Below, one piece after another: positions 7,251 to 15,498 of a DNA stretch of 42,226 nucleotides. Position numbers and translations under genes: made by a program. Numbering within the stretch: position 1 is the first letter of the stretch; each line of letters begins with the position of its first letter. Source of the stretch: Zoogloea sp041911615 (GTDB taxonomy: Bacteria > Pseudomonadota > Gammaproteobacteria > Burkholderiales > Rhodocyclaceae); contig NZ_JAYROR010000140.1 of the NCBI RefSeq assembly GCF_041911615.1, positions 1 to 42,226 of the forward strand, in the 5' to 3' direction. The notes under the pieces were generated by a model that saw only the letters and a list, made by a program, of their open reading frames with translations, searched no databases and was not told the origin of the DNA.

Positions 7251-9118
7251 AAACTGTTCATCACCCCCTGCTGGTTTACCTGTCGGACGTGGTCGGCGTA
7301 GCCCTCGCGTGGTGGCTGGCGTACCTGATCCGCTTCAATTTTGCGATTCCGCCGGAGTTCCTGCCGGGCCTGTTCCAGGGGCTGGCGGTTGTCCTGGTGG
7401 TGCAGGGCGTGCTGCTGCGCGCCTTTGGTCTGTACCGCAGCCTGTGGGTCTTCGCGAGCCTGCCTGATCTGGTGTGCATCGGTCGGGCGGTGGTGGTGGC
7501 CGCCGGGTTGACGCCCCTCGTGGTGGTGGTGGCCGTGCGCACCGCGCCGGAGGTGCCGCGCCTGGTATTCGCGCTGCAGCCGCTGTTGCTGGGCTTGTAC
7601 ATGGGCGGTTCGCGGGCGCTCTACCGCACCTGGAAGGAGTCGCGCCTGTACGGCGGGCTGCGTGCGCTTGGCCAGCCGGTGGTGGTGGTGGGGTCGGGTG
7701 AGGCCGCAATCGGGTTGCTGAAGGAGATTTCCCGTTCGGCCGAGTGGCGGGTGGTCGGGCTGGTCGACGACAGCCCCGCCAACCAGGGGCGCGAGTTGTA
7801 CGGTTGCAAGGTGCTGGGGCGGATTGCCGACCTGGAGCGGGTCGCCGAGGAGCACAAGGTGAGCCATGCCATCATTGCGATGCCCAACGCGCGCCACGAG
7901 GTACGCCGCAAGGTGGCCAGCGCCTGCGTGCGCGCCGGGGTCAAGGCCCTGATCGTGCCGGCGATCAGTGACGTGATGACCGGCCGGGTGAAGGTCAGCG
8001 AGGTGCGCAAGGTCGACGTGGAAGACTTGCTCGGCCGCGATCCTGTGCGCATCCACACTGCCGAGGTGCGCGAATACCTGCGTGGCAAGGTGGTGATGGT
8101 GACCGGTGCCGGTGGCTCGATCGGCACCGAGCTGTGTCGCCAGATCGCCCGCTACGAGCCGTCGCTGCTGGTGTGCTTCGACATCAGCGAGTTCGCGCTG
8201 TACCGGCTGGGCGAGGAGTTTTCCGTTCACTTCCCCAACCTGCAACTGGTGGCGCTGGTGGGCGACGTGAAGGACGCGGTGCGGGTCGACGAGGTGGTGA
8301 ATCGCTATCACCCCCACGTGATCTTCCATGCCGCCGCCTACAAGCACGTGCCCTTGATGGAGGACGACAACGCCTGGCAGGCGGTGCGCAACAACGTGCT
8401 CGGCACCTGGCAGGTGGCACGCAGTGCGGTGAGCTGCGGGGTGTCGCGCTTCGTGCTGGTGTCCACCGATAAGGCGGTCAATCCCACCAACGTGATGGGC
8501 GCCACCAAGCGGCTGGCCGAGCAGGTCTGCCAGGCCATGTCGGTTGAGGGGCGCACGCAGTTCGAGATCGTCCGCTTCGGCAACGTGCTCGGCAGCGCCG
8601 GCAGCGTGATCCCGAAGTTTCAGGAACAGATCGACGCGGGCGGCCCGGTGACGGTGACCCACCCCGAGATCACCCGCTTCTTCATGTCGATCCCGGAGGC
8701 GGCACAGCTCGTGCTGCAGGCCGGTTCGATGGGCAAGGGCGGCGAAATCTTCGTGCTCGACATGGGCGAACCGGTGAAGATCGCCGAGCTCGCGCGGGAC
8801 ATGATCCGGCTGTCGGGACGCTCCGAGGAGCAGGTGCGCGTGGTGTTCACCGGCCTGCGCCCCGGTGAGAAGCTCTACGAGGAAGTGCTGGCCGACGCCG
8901 AGCAGACCCGGGCCACCCACCACCCCAAGCTGCGTATCGCCCGCGCCCAGCCGGTCGGCCCCGGCCATCTCGACGCACTGCTCCAGTGGCTGCGGCAGCG
9001 CCGCCCGGTGGGCGCTCACGAGGTACGGCGGGAGTTGCGGCGCTGGGTTCCCGAATACACCCCGACGTCGTCGCCGCCGCCGCTGAAGGTGGTCGATCTG
9101 TCAGAGCAGCGGGCCTGA
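7244..9118 (+). CDS. Membrane-bound nucleoside-diphosphate-sugar 4,6-dehydratase (WbpM/CapD type)
   Basis: 624 aa, the length of the large WbpM/PglF class. Four N-terminal hydrophobic helices come first, then a CoA-binding-like Rossmann domain (VVVVGSGEAAIGLL). The catalytic SDR domain starts near residue 285 with VTGAGGSIGTELC. The active-site region STDKAVNPTNVMGATK has Met (M418) in place of the usual catalytic Tyr, followed by K422, as is typical of WbpM-like UDP-GlcNAc C6-dehydratases. It converts UDP-GlcNAc to the 4-keto-6-deoxy sugar used for QuiNAc, FucNAc or bacillosamine-type residues. The start codon is TTG, overlapping the upstream stop, with no strong Shine-Dalgarno sequence, consistent with translational coupling. 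Confidence 0.92.
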   Translation: MLKTVHHPLLVYLSDVVGVALAWWLAYLIRFNFAIPPEFLPGLFQGLAVVLVVQGVLLRAFGLYRSLWVFASLPDLVCIGRAVVVAAGLTPLVVVVAVRTAPEVPRLVFALQPLLLGLYMGGSRALYRTWKESRLYGGLRALGQPVVVVGSGEAAIGLLKEISRSAEWRVVGLVDDSPANQGRELYGCKVLGRIADLERVAEEHKVSHAIIAMPNARHEVRRKVASACVRAGVKALIVPAISDVMTGRVKVSEVRKVDVEDLLGRDPVRIHTAEVREYLRGKVVMVTGAGGSIGTELCRQIARYEPSLLVCFDISEFALYRLGEEFSVHFPNLQLVALVGDVKDAVRVDEVVNRYHPHVIFHAAAYKHVPLMEDDNAWQAVRNNVLGTWQVARSAVSCGVSRFVLVSTDKAVNPTNVMGATKRLAEQVCQAMSVEGRTQFEIVRFGNVLGSAGSVIPKFQEQIDAGGPVTVTHPEITRFFMSIPEAAQLVLQAGSMGKGGEIFVLDMGEPVKIAELARDMIRLSGRSEEQVRVVFTGLRPGEKLYEEVLADAEQTRATHHPKLRIARAQPVGPGHLDALLQWLRQRRPVGAHEVRRELRRWVPEYTPTSSPPPLKVVDLSEQRA

Positions 9119-9121
9119 GCC

Positions 9122-9955
9122 ATGGCAACCTACGCAATCGGCGACATTCAGGGCTGTTTCAGCTCGTTGATGGCGCTTCTCGAGCGGATCGCCTTCGATC
9201 CGTCGCGCGACCGCCTGTGGCTGGTCGGCGACCTGGTCAATCGCGGGCCCGAGTCGTTGCAGACGCTGCGTTTCGTGCGCGATCTGGGGCCGGCGGCGAT
9301 CACCGTGCTCGGTAACCACGACCTCTACCTGCTGATGGTGGCCTACGGCACCGTGCGCAGCCGCGGCAAGGACGACACGATCCAGCCGATCCTCGATGCG
9401 CCCGACCGCGAGGCGCTGCTCGGCTGGTTGCGCACCCGTCCGCTGATGCACCTCGAAAACGGCCATGCGATGGTTCACGCCGGGCTTTTGCCAGGCTGGA
9501 CCGCGCCCCAGGCCCGGGCCCTGGCGCGCGAGGTCGAGGGCGCCCTGGCGGGGCCCTACCACGCCGACCTGCTCCACAACATGTGGGGCAGCGAACCGGC
9601 CGCGTGGCGCGACGATCTGCGCGACTACGAGCGGATGCGGGTGATCGTCAACGCCATGACCCGGATGCGCTTCTGCACCCCCGACGGCGTGATGGATTTC
9701 AAGGTGAAGGGCGAGGTCGCCAAGGCGCCGAAGGGCTATCTGCCGTGGTTCGAGGCGCCGGGACGGCGCAGCGCCGATACCACCATAGTGTTCGGCCACT
9801 GGTCGGCCCTCGGTCTGAAGGTCGAGCCGCGTCTGCTGGCGCTCGACTCGGGCTGCCTGTGGGGCCGCGAGCTGACGGCGGTGCGCCTCGAAGACCGGAC
9901 GATCTTTCAGGTGGCCTGTCAGGAGCAGGCCCACGGCCGGCTCAAGCCCTCCTGA
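9122..9955 (+). CDS. apaH: Bis(5'-nucleosyl)-tetraphosphatase, symmetrical (ApaH)
   Basis: 277 aa calcineurin-like phosphoesterase. It hydrolyses Ap4A to two ADP and can remove Np4 caps from RNA, in the cytoplasm. Metal-binding motifs are GDIQGC at residues 7-12, GDLVNRGPESL, GNHDLYL and the later MVHAGLLPGW and FGHWSALGL histidines. The length matches the family. It starts 3 bp after the dehydratase stop and so may be co-transcribed with the polysaccharide genes, though its function is unrelated. It ends 36 bp before the convergent acyltransferase. The gap holds a GATCGCGG/CCGCGGTC hairpin. Confidence 0.96.
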   Translation: MATYAIGDIQGCFSSLMALLERIAFDPSRDRLWLVGDLVNRGPESLQTLRFVRDLGPAAITVLGNHDLYLLMVAYGTVRSRGKDDTIQPILDAPDREALLGWLRTRPLMHLENGHAMVHAGLLPGWTAPQARALAREVEGALAGPYHADLLHNMWGSEPAAWRDDLRDYERMRVIVNAMTRMRFCTPDGVMDFKVKGEVAKAPKGYLPWFEAPGRRSADTTIVFGHWSALGLKVEPRLLALDSGCLWGRELTAVRLEDRTIFQVACQEQAHGRLKPS

Positions 9956-9967
9956 GGGCACGCATCC

Positions 9968-9988
9968 GATCGCGGCCTGCCCGCGGTC
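9968..9988. terminator. Possible stem-loop between convergent apaH and olsA
   Basis: GATCGCGG, 5-nt loop, CCGCGGTC: an 8-bp stem with one G-T pair in the 36-bp gap between two convergent genes. There is no U-tract on either strand, so it is at best a weak or Rho-assisted 3' end. Confidence 0.3.
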
Positions 9989-9991
9989 GCG

Positions 9992-10855
9992 TCAATCGAC
10001 GAGACGGGCGGCGATGGCGTCCCGCGCCGCGTGGGCGAGGACGCGGCGGTCCGGGGTGTCGCGGGATTGGAGCAGCGGTGCGGCGTCCACCCGGGCGATG
10101 ATGCGCCGCTCGGCGATGATCGCCCGCAGGCATTCGCCGAGGCTCACGTCGCCGTCGTAGGCAGGGGCGCGGGTGAAGCGTCCGTCGGGCAGGCGGTAGG
10201 CGATGGCCAGTGGCTGGATCGCCGCGCCGGCGTCGATGGCGGGCTGCAGCAGCGCGGCATGGAAGTGGTGCACCTCGCGACCGTCAGTCGTGGTGCCTTC
10301 CGGGAACAACGCCACATGCCGGCCCTGGCCGAGCAGGGCGGCGATCTCGCCGTTCACGATGCGGGCGTGGCCGCGGCTGCCGCGGCGCAGGAAAACCGTC
10401 TCGTTCTTCGCGGCGAGCCATCCGATCAGTGGCCACTGGCGTACCTCGGCCTTCGAGATGAAGGCGGCGGGCCAGGCGGCGTTGATCACGAAGATGTCCA
10501 GCCACGAGACATGGTTGGCGACCAGCAGGCAGCCGGGTTCGACCGGCGTGCCGCGCAGTTCGAGTGTGACGCCGAGAAGTCCGAGCAGGCGGCCGGACCA
10601 CCAGCGTTTCAAGCGATTGCGCCGCGACGGCGCGATGAACGGGAAGACCGTGGCGGCCGTCAGCGTCCCGCCCAGCAGATGAACGGCCAGGCGGGCGTAG
10701 CGGACGAGACGAAGCGGGCGTGGGGTGGGGCTGGCGGGTTTCAGTCCTTGCGTCCCATGAAATGCTTGGCGTAGCGGGCGTCGAGCCGGGAGATCGGCAG
10801 CAGGACGGGCAGGTCGGCGGTATTGAAGTCGGGATCCCAGGCCGGCTCGCCGCAC
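9992..10855 (-). CDS. olsA: 1-acyl-sn-glycerol-3-phosphate acyltransferase family, OlsA-like
   Basis: PlsC-type acyltransferase. The NHVSWLD motif is the catalytic HX4D, FISKAEVRQWPLIGWLA is the acceptor region, and LFPEGTTTDG is the phosphate-binding FPEG motif. A hydrophobic N-terminal segment (YARLAVHLLGG) anchors it in the inner membrane. Directly downstream of an OlsB-like gene it is best read as OlsA, which adds a second acyl chain to lyso-ornithine lipid; a general PlsC is the alternative. The start is a problem. The only usual start upstream of the conserved part is GTG at 10855, which overlaps olsB by 115 bp. A CTG at 10744 would give a CTGA overlap with the olsB stop and a 250-aa protein. 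Real start uncertain. Confidence 0.82.
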   Translation of the reverse strand: MRRAGLGSRLQYRRPARPAADLPARRPLRQAFHGTQGLKPASPTPRPLRLVRYARLAVHLLGGTLTAATVFPFIAPSRRNRLKRWWSGRLLGLLGVTLELRGTPVEPGCLLVANHVSWLDIFVINAAWPAAFISKAEVRQWPLIGWLAAKNETVFLRRGSRGHARIVNGEIAALLGQGRHVALFPEGTTTDGREVHHFHAALLQPAIDAGAAIQPLAIAYRLPDGRFTRAPAYDGDVSLGECLRAIIAERRIIARVDAAPLLQSRDTPDRRVLAHAARDAIAARLVD

Positions 10856-11499
10856 ACCCAGGCGCCGGCCCGCAGGTAGCCCTTGATCAGCGGCGGGGTC
10901 TCGGTTTCGAGATCCTGGCGCAGGGCTGCGAGGGGGAGGGGCGTGCGGGGGAAGACGCGGTACTCGAGCGGGCAGAGGTGCTCGTCCTTCAAACGATTAT
11001 ACAGGCTGGCCGCCAGGTGACCGCCGTCGGCCATGCTCACCGAAGCGCAGCCGACCAGATAGTCGTAGCCGTTTTCGAGCATGTAGCGGGCCAGGCCCGA
11101 CCACAGCAGGGTGATGACTGCGCCGGAGCGGTAGTCGGCATCGATGCAGGAGCGGCCGATCTCGACCATGCGGCTCTTGAGATGGCGCAGGCGGGTTAGG
11201 TCGAATTCGTTCTCGGAATAGTAGCTGCCCACTTCGCGGGCGGCGCTCGGCGACAGGATGCGGTAAGTGCCGACGATGCGGCCGGCGTCCTCGTCACGCA
11301 CGATCAGGTGTTCGCAGAAGGGGTCGTAGATGTCGCGATCGACGCCCGGCGTGCGGGTGTTCAGGCGCGCGCCCATTTCTTCGGCAAAGACGCGGTAGCG
11401 CAGCTTCTGGGCCTCCAGCACTTCGGTGGGGCTCGCGGCGAGGCCGACGTGCAGGTTGCGGCCGGGGCGCTGGGCGGCGTGTTGTTGCTTTTGCAGCAT
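10741..11499 (-). CDS. olsB: L-ornithine N-alpha-acyltransferase OlsB (GNAT fold)
   Basis: 252 aa. It matches the OlsB ('hemolysin-like') GNAT family: LRYRVFAEEMGA, then DPFCEHLIVRDEDAGRIVGTYR, EIGRSCIDADYRSGAVI and LVGCASVSM. These enzymes transfer a 3-hydroxyacyl chain from acyl-ACP to ornithine, making lyso-ornithine lipid, a phosphorus-free membrane lipid. The ATG is preceded by GAGG about 9 bp upstream. It sits just upstream of the OlsA-like gene, giving the usual two-gene olsBA order. A terminator separates it from the lipoprotein gene upstream, so it should have its own promoter in the 11500-11599 region; I see no convincing -35/-10 there. Confidence 0.87.
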   Translation of the reverse strand: MLQKQQHAAQRPGRNLHVGLAASPTEVLEAQKLRYRVFAEEMGARLNTRTPGVDRDIYDPFCEHLIVRDEDAGRIVGTYRILSPSAAREVGSYYSENEFDLTRLRHLKSRMVEIGRSCIDADYRSGAVITLLWSGLARYMLENGYDYLVGCASVSMADGGHLAASLYNRLKDEHLCPLEYRVFPRTPLPLAALRQDLETETPPLIKGYLRAGAWVCGEPAWDPDFNTADLPVLLPISRLDARYAKHFMGRKD

Positions 11500-11599
11500 G
11501 ACGGAATCCTCGTGGGGTTTCCGTGCATTGTCTGGATGCTGCGTTGCGGTGAAGTGAAGCGGCGGTTACCGGCGTATGACGGTGGCGGGCGGCCGCGGC

Positions 11600-11623
11600 A
11601 AAAAAGGGCGCCGCAGCGCCCTT
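11600..11623 (-). terminator. Rho-independent terminator after the glycine-zipper lipoprotein gene
   Basis: On the minus strand, a perfect 8-bp stem (AAGGGCGC/GCGCCCTT, loop of 4) is followed by a run of six T, 22 bp beyond the stop of the 11646-12101 gene. This is the classical intrinsic terminator form. Confidence 0.85.
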
Positions 11624-11645
11624 GCGTGGCCCGCCCGATTGGCGA

Positions 11646-12101
11646 TCAGCGGGTCACGCGGGTGGTGCGGCCGTCCTGCAGCAGACGGACGCGCTCGCCG
11701 GGCTGGAAGTTTTCGCCGCCGTCTTCCTGGGTAACGGCGAGCATCTCGCCGTTGTCCATTTTGAGGGTGACTTCGACGCCTTGGGCGCGGGTGATGCCTT
11801 CCTCGGCCGCCGCGCCGGCCAGGCCGCCGACCACCGCGCCGACCACCGCGCCGATCGCCGACCCCTTGCCGGAACCGACGGTGCTGCCGGCAATGCCACC
11901 GACGGCGGCGCCGCCGAGGGTGCCGACCGGCGATTTGGTGCCTTCGAGCTTGACGTGCCGGACGCTTTCGACAACGCCCATGCGCACGCTCATCACGCGG
12001 CGCGTTTCGGTGCGCTGGTAGTCGCCGGCGCCCTGACCGGACGCGCAGCCGACGACGGTGACGGCGGCCAGCAGGGCCATGCCCAGATTCACGATTCGCA
12101 T
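11646..12101 (-). CDS. Glycine-zipper 2TM outer-membrane lipoprotein (SlyB/Pal-associated type)
   Basis: 151 aa. It begins MRIVNLGMALLAAVTVVGC, a lipoprotein signal with lipobox VVGC, so it is probably anchored in the outer or inner membrane by a diacylated cysteine. Residues about 60-100 form a glycine zipper (GTLGGAAVGGIAGSTVG and GAVVGAVVGGLAGA), the DUF/2TM domain shared with SlyB. A short C-terminal beta domain follows (VTLKMDNGEMLAVTQ, FQPGERVRLL). These proteins stabilise the envelope and are often stress-induced; that role is from family knowledge. The ATG at 12101 has AAGGAAG 6 bp upstream and is preferred over the ATG at 12119. The gene lies just after the PfkB kinase gene and ends at a clear terminator. 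Confidence 0.85.
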   Translation of the reverse strand: MRIVNLGMALLAAVTVVGCASGQGAGDYQRTETRRVMSVRMGVVESVRHVKLEGTKSPVGTLGGAAVGGIAGSTVGSGKGSAIGAVVGAVVGGLAGAAAEEGITRAQGVEVTLKMDNGEMLAVTQEDGGENFQPGERVRLLQDGRTTRVTR

Positions 12102-12112
12102 GTTTCTTCCTT

Positions 12113-13048
12113 TCACCACAGGGTTGAACCAAAGGCCGTGCGATAGGCCTCGGCGATTTCATCGCGGCTCGGGGCGTGGTTCTGCCCGCCGCGGCTGGCT
12201 ATCTTGATGGCGCCCATCAGCGAGGCGAGGCGACCGCTCTGATCCCAGTCCATGCCCTCCGCGATGCCGTGGAGCAGGCCGGCGCGGTAGGCGTCGCCGC
12301 AGCCGGTCGGGTCCTGGATCTGGGTGGGCACGGCGCACGGGATGTCGATCCGGCGTCCGCCGGTGTGGATCTCGGAGCCTTCGCCGCCGCGGGTGACGAT
12401 CAGCGCTTTGACCTCTTGGGCGAGGGATTCGACCGAACGGCCGGTCCGCTCGCACAGCAGGCGAGCCTCGTAATCGTTGACCGTGCAGTAGTCGGCCAGT
12501 TTCAGGCAACTCAGCAGTTCGCTGCCGTTGAACATCGGCAGCCCCTGACCCGGGTCGAAGATGAACGGAATGTTCGCTTCGGCAAACTGGCGGGCGTGTT
12601 CGAGCATGCCGTCGCGCCCGTCCGGGGAGACGATGCCGAGCTGCACCCCTTGGGTCTGGCTGACGGTATTGACGTGGGAGTGGATCATCGCGCCCGGGTG
12701 GAAGGCAGTGATCTGGTTGTCGTCGAGGTCGGTGGTGATGAACGCCTGGGCGGTGAAGGTGCCGGGGATCTCGGTGACGTGAGTGCGCGGCAGGCCGAGC
12801 GCGTCGAGACGATCGAGGTAGGGGCGCGCGTCGCTGCCGACGGTGGCCATGATGAGCGGGTCGCCGCCGAGCAGCTTGAGGTTGTAGGCGATGTTGCCGG
12901 CACAGCCGCCGAATTCGCGCCGCATCTCGGGCACGAAGAACGAGACGTTCAGGATGTGCAGTTGCTCGGGCAGGATGTGGTTACGGAAGCGATCGTGGAA
13001 GACCATGATCGAGTCGTAGGCGATGGAGCCGCAGATCAGCGTGGACAT
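12113..13048 (-). CDS. PfkB-family carbohydrate/nucleoside kinase (adenosine-kinase-like)
   Basis: 311 aa ribokinase-fold kinase. It shows the N-terminal GSIAYDSIM strand, the substrate-binding FGGCAGNIAYNLKLLGG motif (residues 47-62, PfkB signature 1), and TVNDYEARLL. The C-terminal ATP/anion-hole motif DPTGCGDAYRAG is at 246-257, with D252 as catalytic base. The family motif is usually DTxGAGD; here Cys replaces Ala. The substrate is not certain; similar betaproteobacterial proteins are commonly annotated as adenosine kinase or sugar kinase. It starts 63 bp after the DUF3426 gene stop, so it may belong to that transcript. The lipoprotein gene follows 11 bp later. Confidence 0.85.
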   Translation of the reverse strand: MSTLICGSIAYDSIMVFHDRFRNHILPEQLHILNVSFFVPEMRREFGGCAGNIAYNLKLLGGDPLIMATVGSDARPYLDRLDALGLPRTHVTEIPGTFTAQAFITTDLDDNQITAFHPGAMIHSHVNTVSQTQGVQLGIVSPDGRDGMLEHARQFAEANIPFIFDPGQGLPMFNGSELLSCLKLADYCTVNDYEARLLCERTGRSVESLAQEVKALIVTRGGEGSEIHTGGRRIDIPCAVPTQIQDPTGCGDAYRAGLLHGIAEGMDWDQSGRLASLMGAIKIASRGGQNHAPSRDEIAEAYRTAFGSTLW

Positions 13049-13111
13049 AAACGTGGCGGGAGGTGGGCGATCCGGTTGGAAAAGGCGGCGAGTCGGAGGC
13101 CGCCTGGCGCG

Positions 13112-14605
13112 TCAGGGGTAGAAGACGTACACCCGATAGCCGGCAGCGGCGACGCCCGGGGCTTCGAAACCGATCCGGGTGGAGACTTCGCGCTGGGCGG
13201 CGAAGGCATCCTTGGGGGCGTCGGCGGGCAGCCATTGGGCGGGTTCGAGCACCTTGCGGACCAGGGCCTTGTCGCGTGCGTCGGTGAGGGTGATCTCGAG
13301 GTGCGGGTAGGCCTGGGCGTATTCGGCGCGGTTGCGCAGGGTGGCGTGCAGGGTGAAGAAGGCTTCGCGGTTGGCGTCGGGCTGGATGTCCGAACTCTCG
13401 ATGGCGATATCGGCGGCGTTGCGCGGCAGTGGCAGTTCGCAGCCCAGGCCACTGCACAGGCTTTCCATGAACGGACGCATCTGCGGCGACGACTGGACGA
13501 TCTCGCTGCGGAAAACCAGAACGCCCTGGCCGAGAAGGGCGAGGACCAGCAGCGTGGCGCCGGCGGCCCAGGCGGCCTGGCGCAGGGCTGGCGCGGGGGG
13601 CGCCGGCTGCTGGGTGGCAGGCGGCGTGGGTTCGCTGTCGTCGTCGCTCTCGTCGGGTGCGGGGCCATCGGGCTCGACGATGCCGGGGTTGGCCGGCACG
13701 ACCTGGGCGATGGGCTCGTCGTCGGCGAGCATCGGTTCGACGCGCGGAGCGAGCTCGGCGCGGGGTTCGGCCAGCATCGCGGCGGGCTCTTCGCTGGCGG
13801 GCCAGGGTTGGTCGTCACTGTTCGCGGCGAGGGCCTCGGGCGGAGTGGTGTCCGCGTCCTGCTTGTGGAGGAGCGCATCGAAGTCGACGGCCTCGTGCTG
13901 CGGTGCGCTGAGGTCGAGCTCGGCGGCATCCGGCCAGTCGGGCTGGAAGGCGGGGGCCGGAGGTTCGGCGGGGGCGGTGGCGTCGCCGTCGGGGGCTGCC
14001 GGCGGCCACGCCTGCTCGATGTCGATGTCGGCGAAGGGTTCGACGCGCAGCTCGAGATCGGCGGGGGCGGGTTCGGACTCGATGGGCGGGGCGTCGTCGA
14101 ATTCGATGTAATCGGGCAGACCAGGGGCGTCGTCGGCCTCGGGGGCTTCGTCGGCGCCGGGCGGCGTGTTCGGAGTTGCGGGCTCCGCGTCGTCGAGGCT
14201 GGTCGGGGCGGCGGCGGGCGGCTCGGTGTCGGGTGCGGTGTCGAAGCCCGGCTCGAACCCGGGTTCGGGCGTCTCGGCGGGCTGTGAGATCGGTGCGGAT
14301 TCGTCCGCGCCCTCGACGGAGGCGTCCGGGGCGTGGGGGGCGAGGTCGACCGCGTCGTCTGGCAAGCGTGCGTCTTGCTCGTTGATCGGGCGCTTTTCTT
14401 CGAGGACGAACAGCGGTGTCTCGGCGATCGCGGGGACGATGGGGGGCGGTAGTTCGTTGCCGGGCGGATTGTCGTCGAGGCGGCTCTCGAGGGCGTTGAA
14501 GGCGTGCTGGCAATGACCGCAGCGCACCCGGCCCGCGCGTGCCTGCACCTGCTCCGGGCGCACCCGGAAGGTGGTTCCGCAAGCGGGGCAGCGCGCAAGG
14601 ATCAT
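13112..14605 (-). CDS. Zinc-ribbon (MJ0042) membrane protein with DUF3426 domain
   Basis: 497 aa of unknown function. The N-terminal zinc ribbon has C6, C9, C29 and C32 (CPAC...CGHC). Residues about 40-340 are a long, low-complexity Pro/Ala/Asp/Glu-rich acidic region, surely disordered. A single membrane helix lies at about 344-364. The C-terminal DUF3426 domain begins near residue 370 and has an Ig-like/FxxYP ending. Topology would put the zinc ribbon and acidic region in the cytoplasm and DUF3426 in the periplasm. The ATG overlaps the prmA stop (ATGA at 14602-14605), the usual prmA-DUF3426 arrangement of betaproteobacteria. Confidence 0.85.
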   Translation of the reverse strand: MILARCPACGTTFRVRPEQVQARAGRVRCGHCQHAFNALESRLDDNPPGNELPPPIVPAIAETPLFVLEEKRPINEQDARLPDDAVDLAPHAPDASVEGADESAPISQPAETPEPGFEPGFDTAPDTEPPAAAPTSLDDAEPATPNTPPGADEAPEADDAPGLPDYIEFDDAPPIESEPAPADLELRVEPFADIDIEQAWPPAAPDGDATAPAEPPAPAFQPDWPDAAELDLSAPQHEAVDFDALLHKQDADTTPPEALAANSDDQPWPASEEPAAMLAEPRAELAPRVEPMLADDEPIAQVVPANPGIVEPDGPAPDESDDDSEPTPPATQQPAPPAPALRQAAWAAGATLLVLALLGQGVLVFRSEIVQSSPQMRPFMESLCSGLGCELPLPRNAADIAIESSDIQPDANREAFFTLHATLRNRAEYAQAYPHLEITLTDARDKALVRKVLEPAQWLPADAPKDAFAAQREVSTRIGFEAPGVAAAGYRVYVFYP

Positions 14606-15498
14606 GACGTGGCGGTTTGCTGGCCTTCAAGGCGCACCCAGCCGTCGTGGGTGGCCCCGACGGTGAGCGCGATGAACGGCGCGTAGGCTGCGATGACTTC
14701 GTCGGCCTGGGCTTCCAGCACGCCGGACAGGGCCAGCTTGCCGCCGGGGGCGACGCGCGCGGCGATGAGCGGCGCGAGCATCTTCAGCGGGTTGGTGAGG
14801 ATGTTGGCGACGACGCGGGCGAAGGTGCCGTCGAGGGGCTTGGCCGACACCTGCAGGTGCAGGCTGACGCCGTTGTTGGCGGCGTTGGCGGCGGCGGTCT
14901 CGACGGCCTTCTCGTCGATGTCCACGCCGGTGACGTCGCCCGCGCCGAGGCGCGCGGCGGCAATGGCGAGGATGCCGGAGCCGCAGCCGTAGTCAAGCAC
15001 GCTGACACCCGGTTCGATCACGTCGGTGAGCCATTCGAGGCACAGCCGGGTGGTCGGGTGGGAGCCGGTGCCGAACGCCATGCCCGGGTCGAGGATTAGG
15101 TTGATGGCGTCGGGCGCGGGGGATTCGTGCCAGGAGGGCACGATCCACAGCCGGTCGGTGATGCGGATCGGGTCGAACTGGCTCTGGGTGAGCTGCACCC
15201 AGTTCTGCTCCTCCACCTCTTCGATGGTGAAGGGTGGCACCGCGTCGAGCCCGGCGGCGGCGGCGGCGGTGGCCAGCGCCTCGGCCAGGTCGGTGTCGGT
15301 GTCGAAGAGGGCGACGACGCGGCTGTGATCCCACAGGCTGGCCGGGTGCATGCCCGGCTCGCCGAACTGGGGCTTCTCGGCGTCGGTGCCGGCATCGGCG
15401 TCGTCGATGCTGACCGACAGGGCGCCATGCTCCATCAGCGCTTCGGAAAGCGCCTCGGCGCGGGTGGCATCAGCCTGCAGGATGACGGAAATCCACAT
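14602..15498 (-). CDS. prmA: Ribosomal protein L11 methyltransferase PrmA
   Basis: 298 aa, typical length. It trimethylates lysines and the N-terminus of ribosomal protein L11 using SAM. An N-terminal L11-recognition domain (MWISVILQADATRAEALSEA) is followed by DPGMAFGTGSHPTTRLCLEWL and the Rossmann SAM motif LDYGCGSGILAIAAARLGA. VDIDEKAVE and the catalytic-region VVANILTNPL come next. The ATG at 15498 shares its base with the accC stop (TGATG), so translation is coupled. It forms part of the accB-accC-prmA-DUF3426 operon. Confidence 0.96.
   Translation of the reverse strand: MWISVILQADATRAEALSEALMEHGALSVSIDDADAGTDAEKPQFGEPGMHPASLWDHSRVVALFDTDTDLAEALATAAAAAGLDAVPPFTIEEVEEQNWVQLTQSQFDPIRITDRLWIVPSWHESPAPDAINLILDPGMAFGTGSHPTTRLCLEWLTDVIEPGVSVLDYGCGSGILAIAAARLGAGDVTGVDIDEKAVETAAANAANNGVSLHLQVSAKPLDGTFARVVANILTNPLKMLAPLIAARVAPGGKLALSGVLEAQADEVIAAYAPFIALTVGATHDGWVRLEGQQTATS

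Noticed and set aside
7229..9019. 596-codon minus-strand open frame opposite the WbpM-like gene
   Set aside because: His/Gln/Ala-rich translation without motifs; the plus-strand gene is complete and recognisable.
12176..14287. 703-codon plus-strand open frame opposite the PfkB and DUF3426 genes
   Set aside because: Gly/Val/Gln-rich translation with no motif; it spans two well-supported minus-strand genes and is a typical high-GC antisense shadow.
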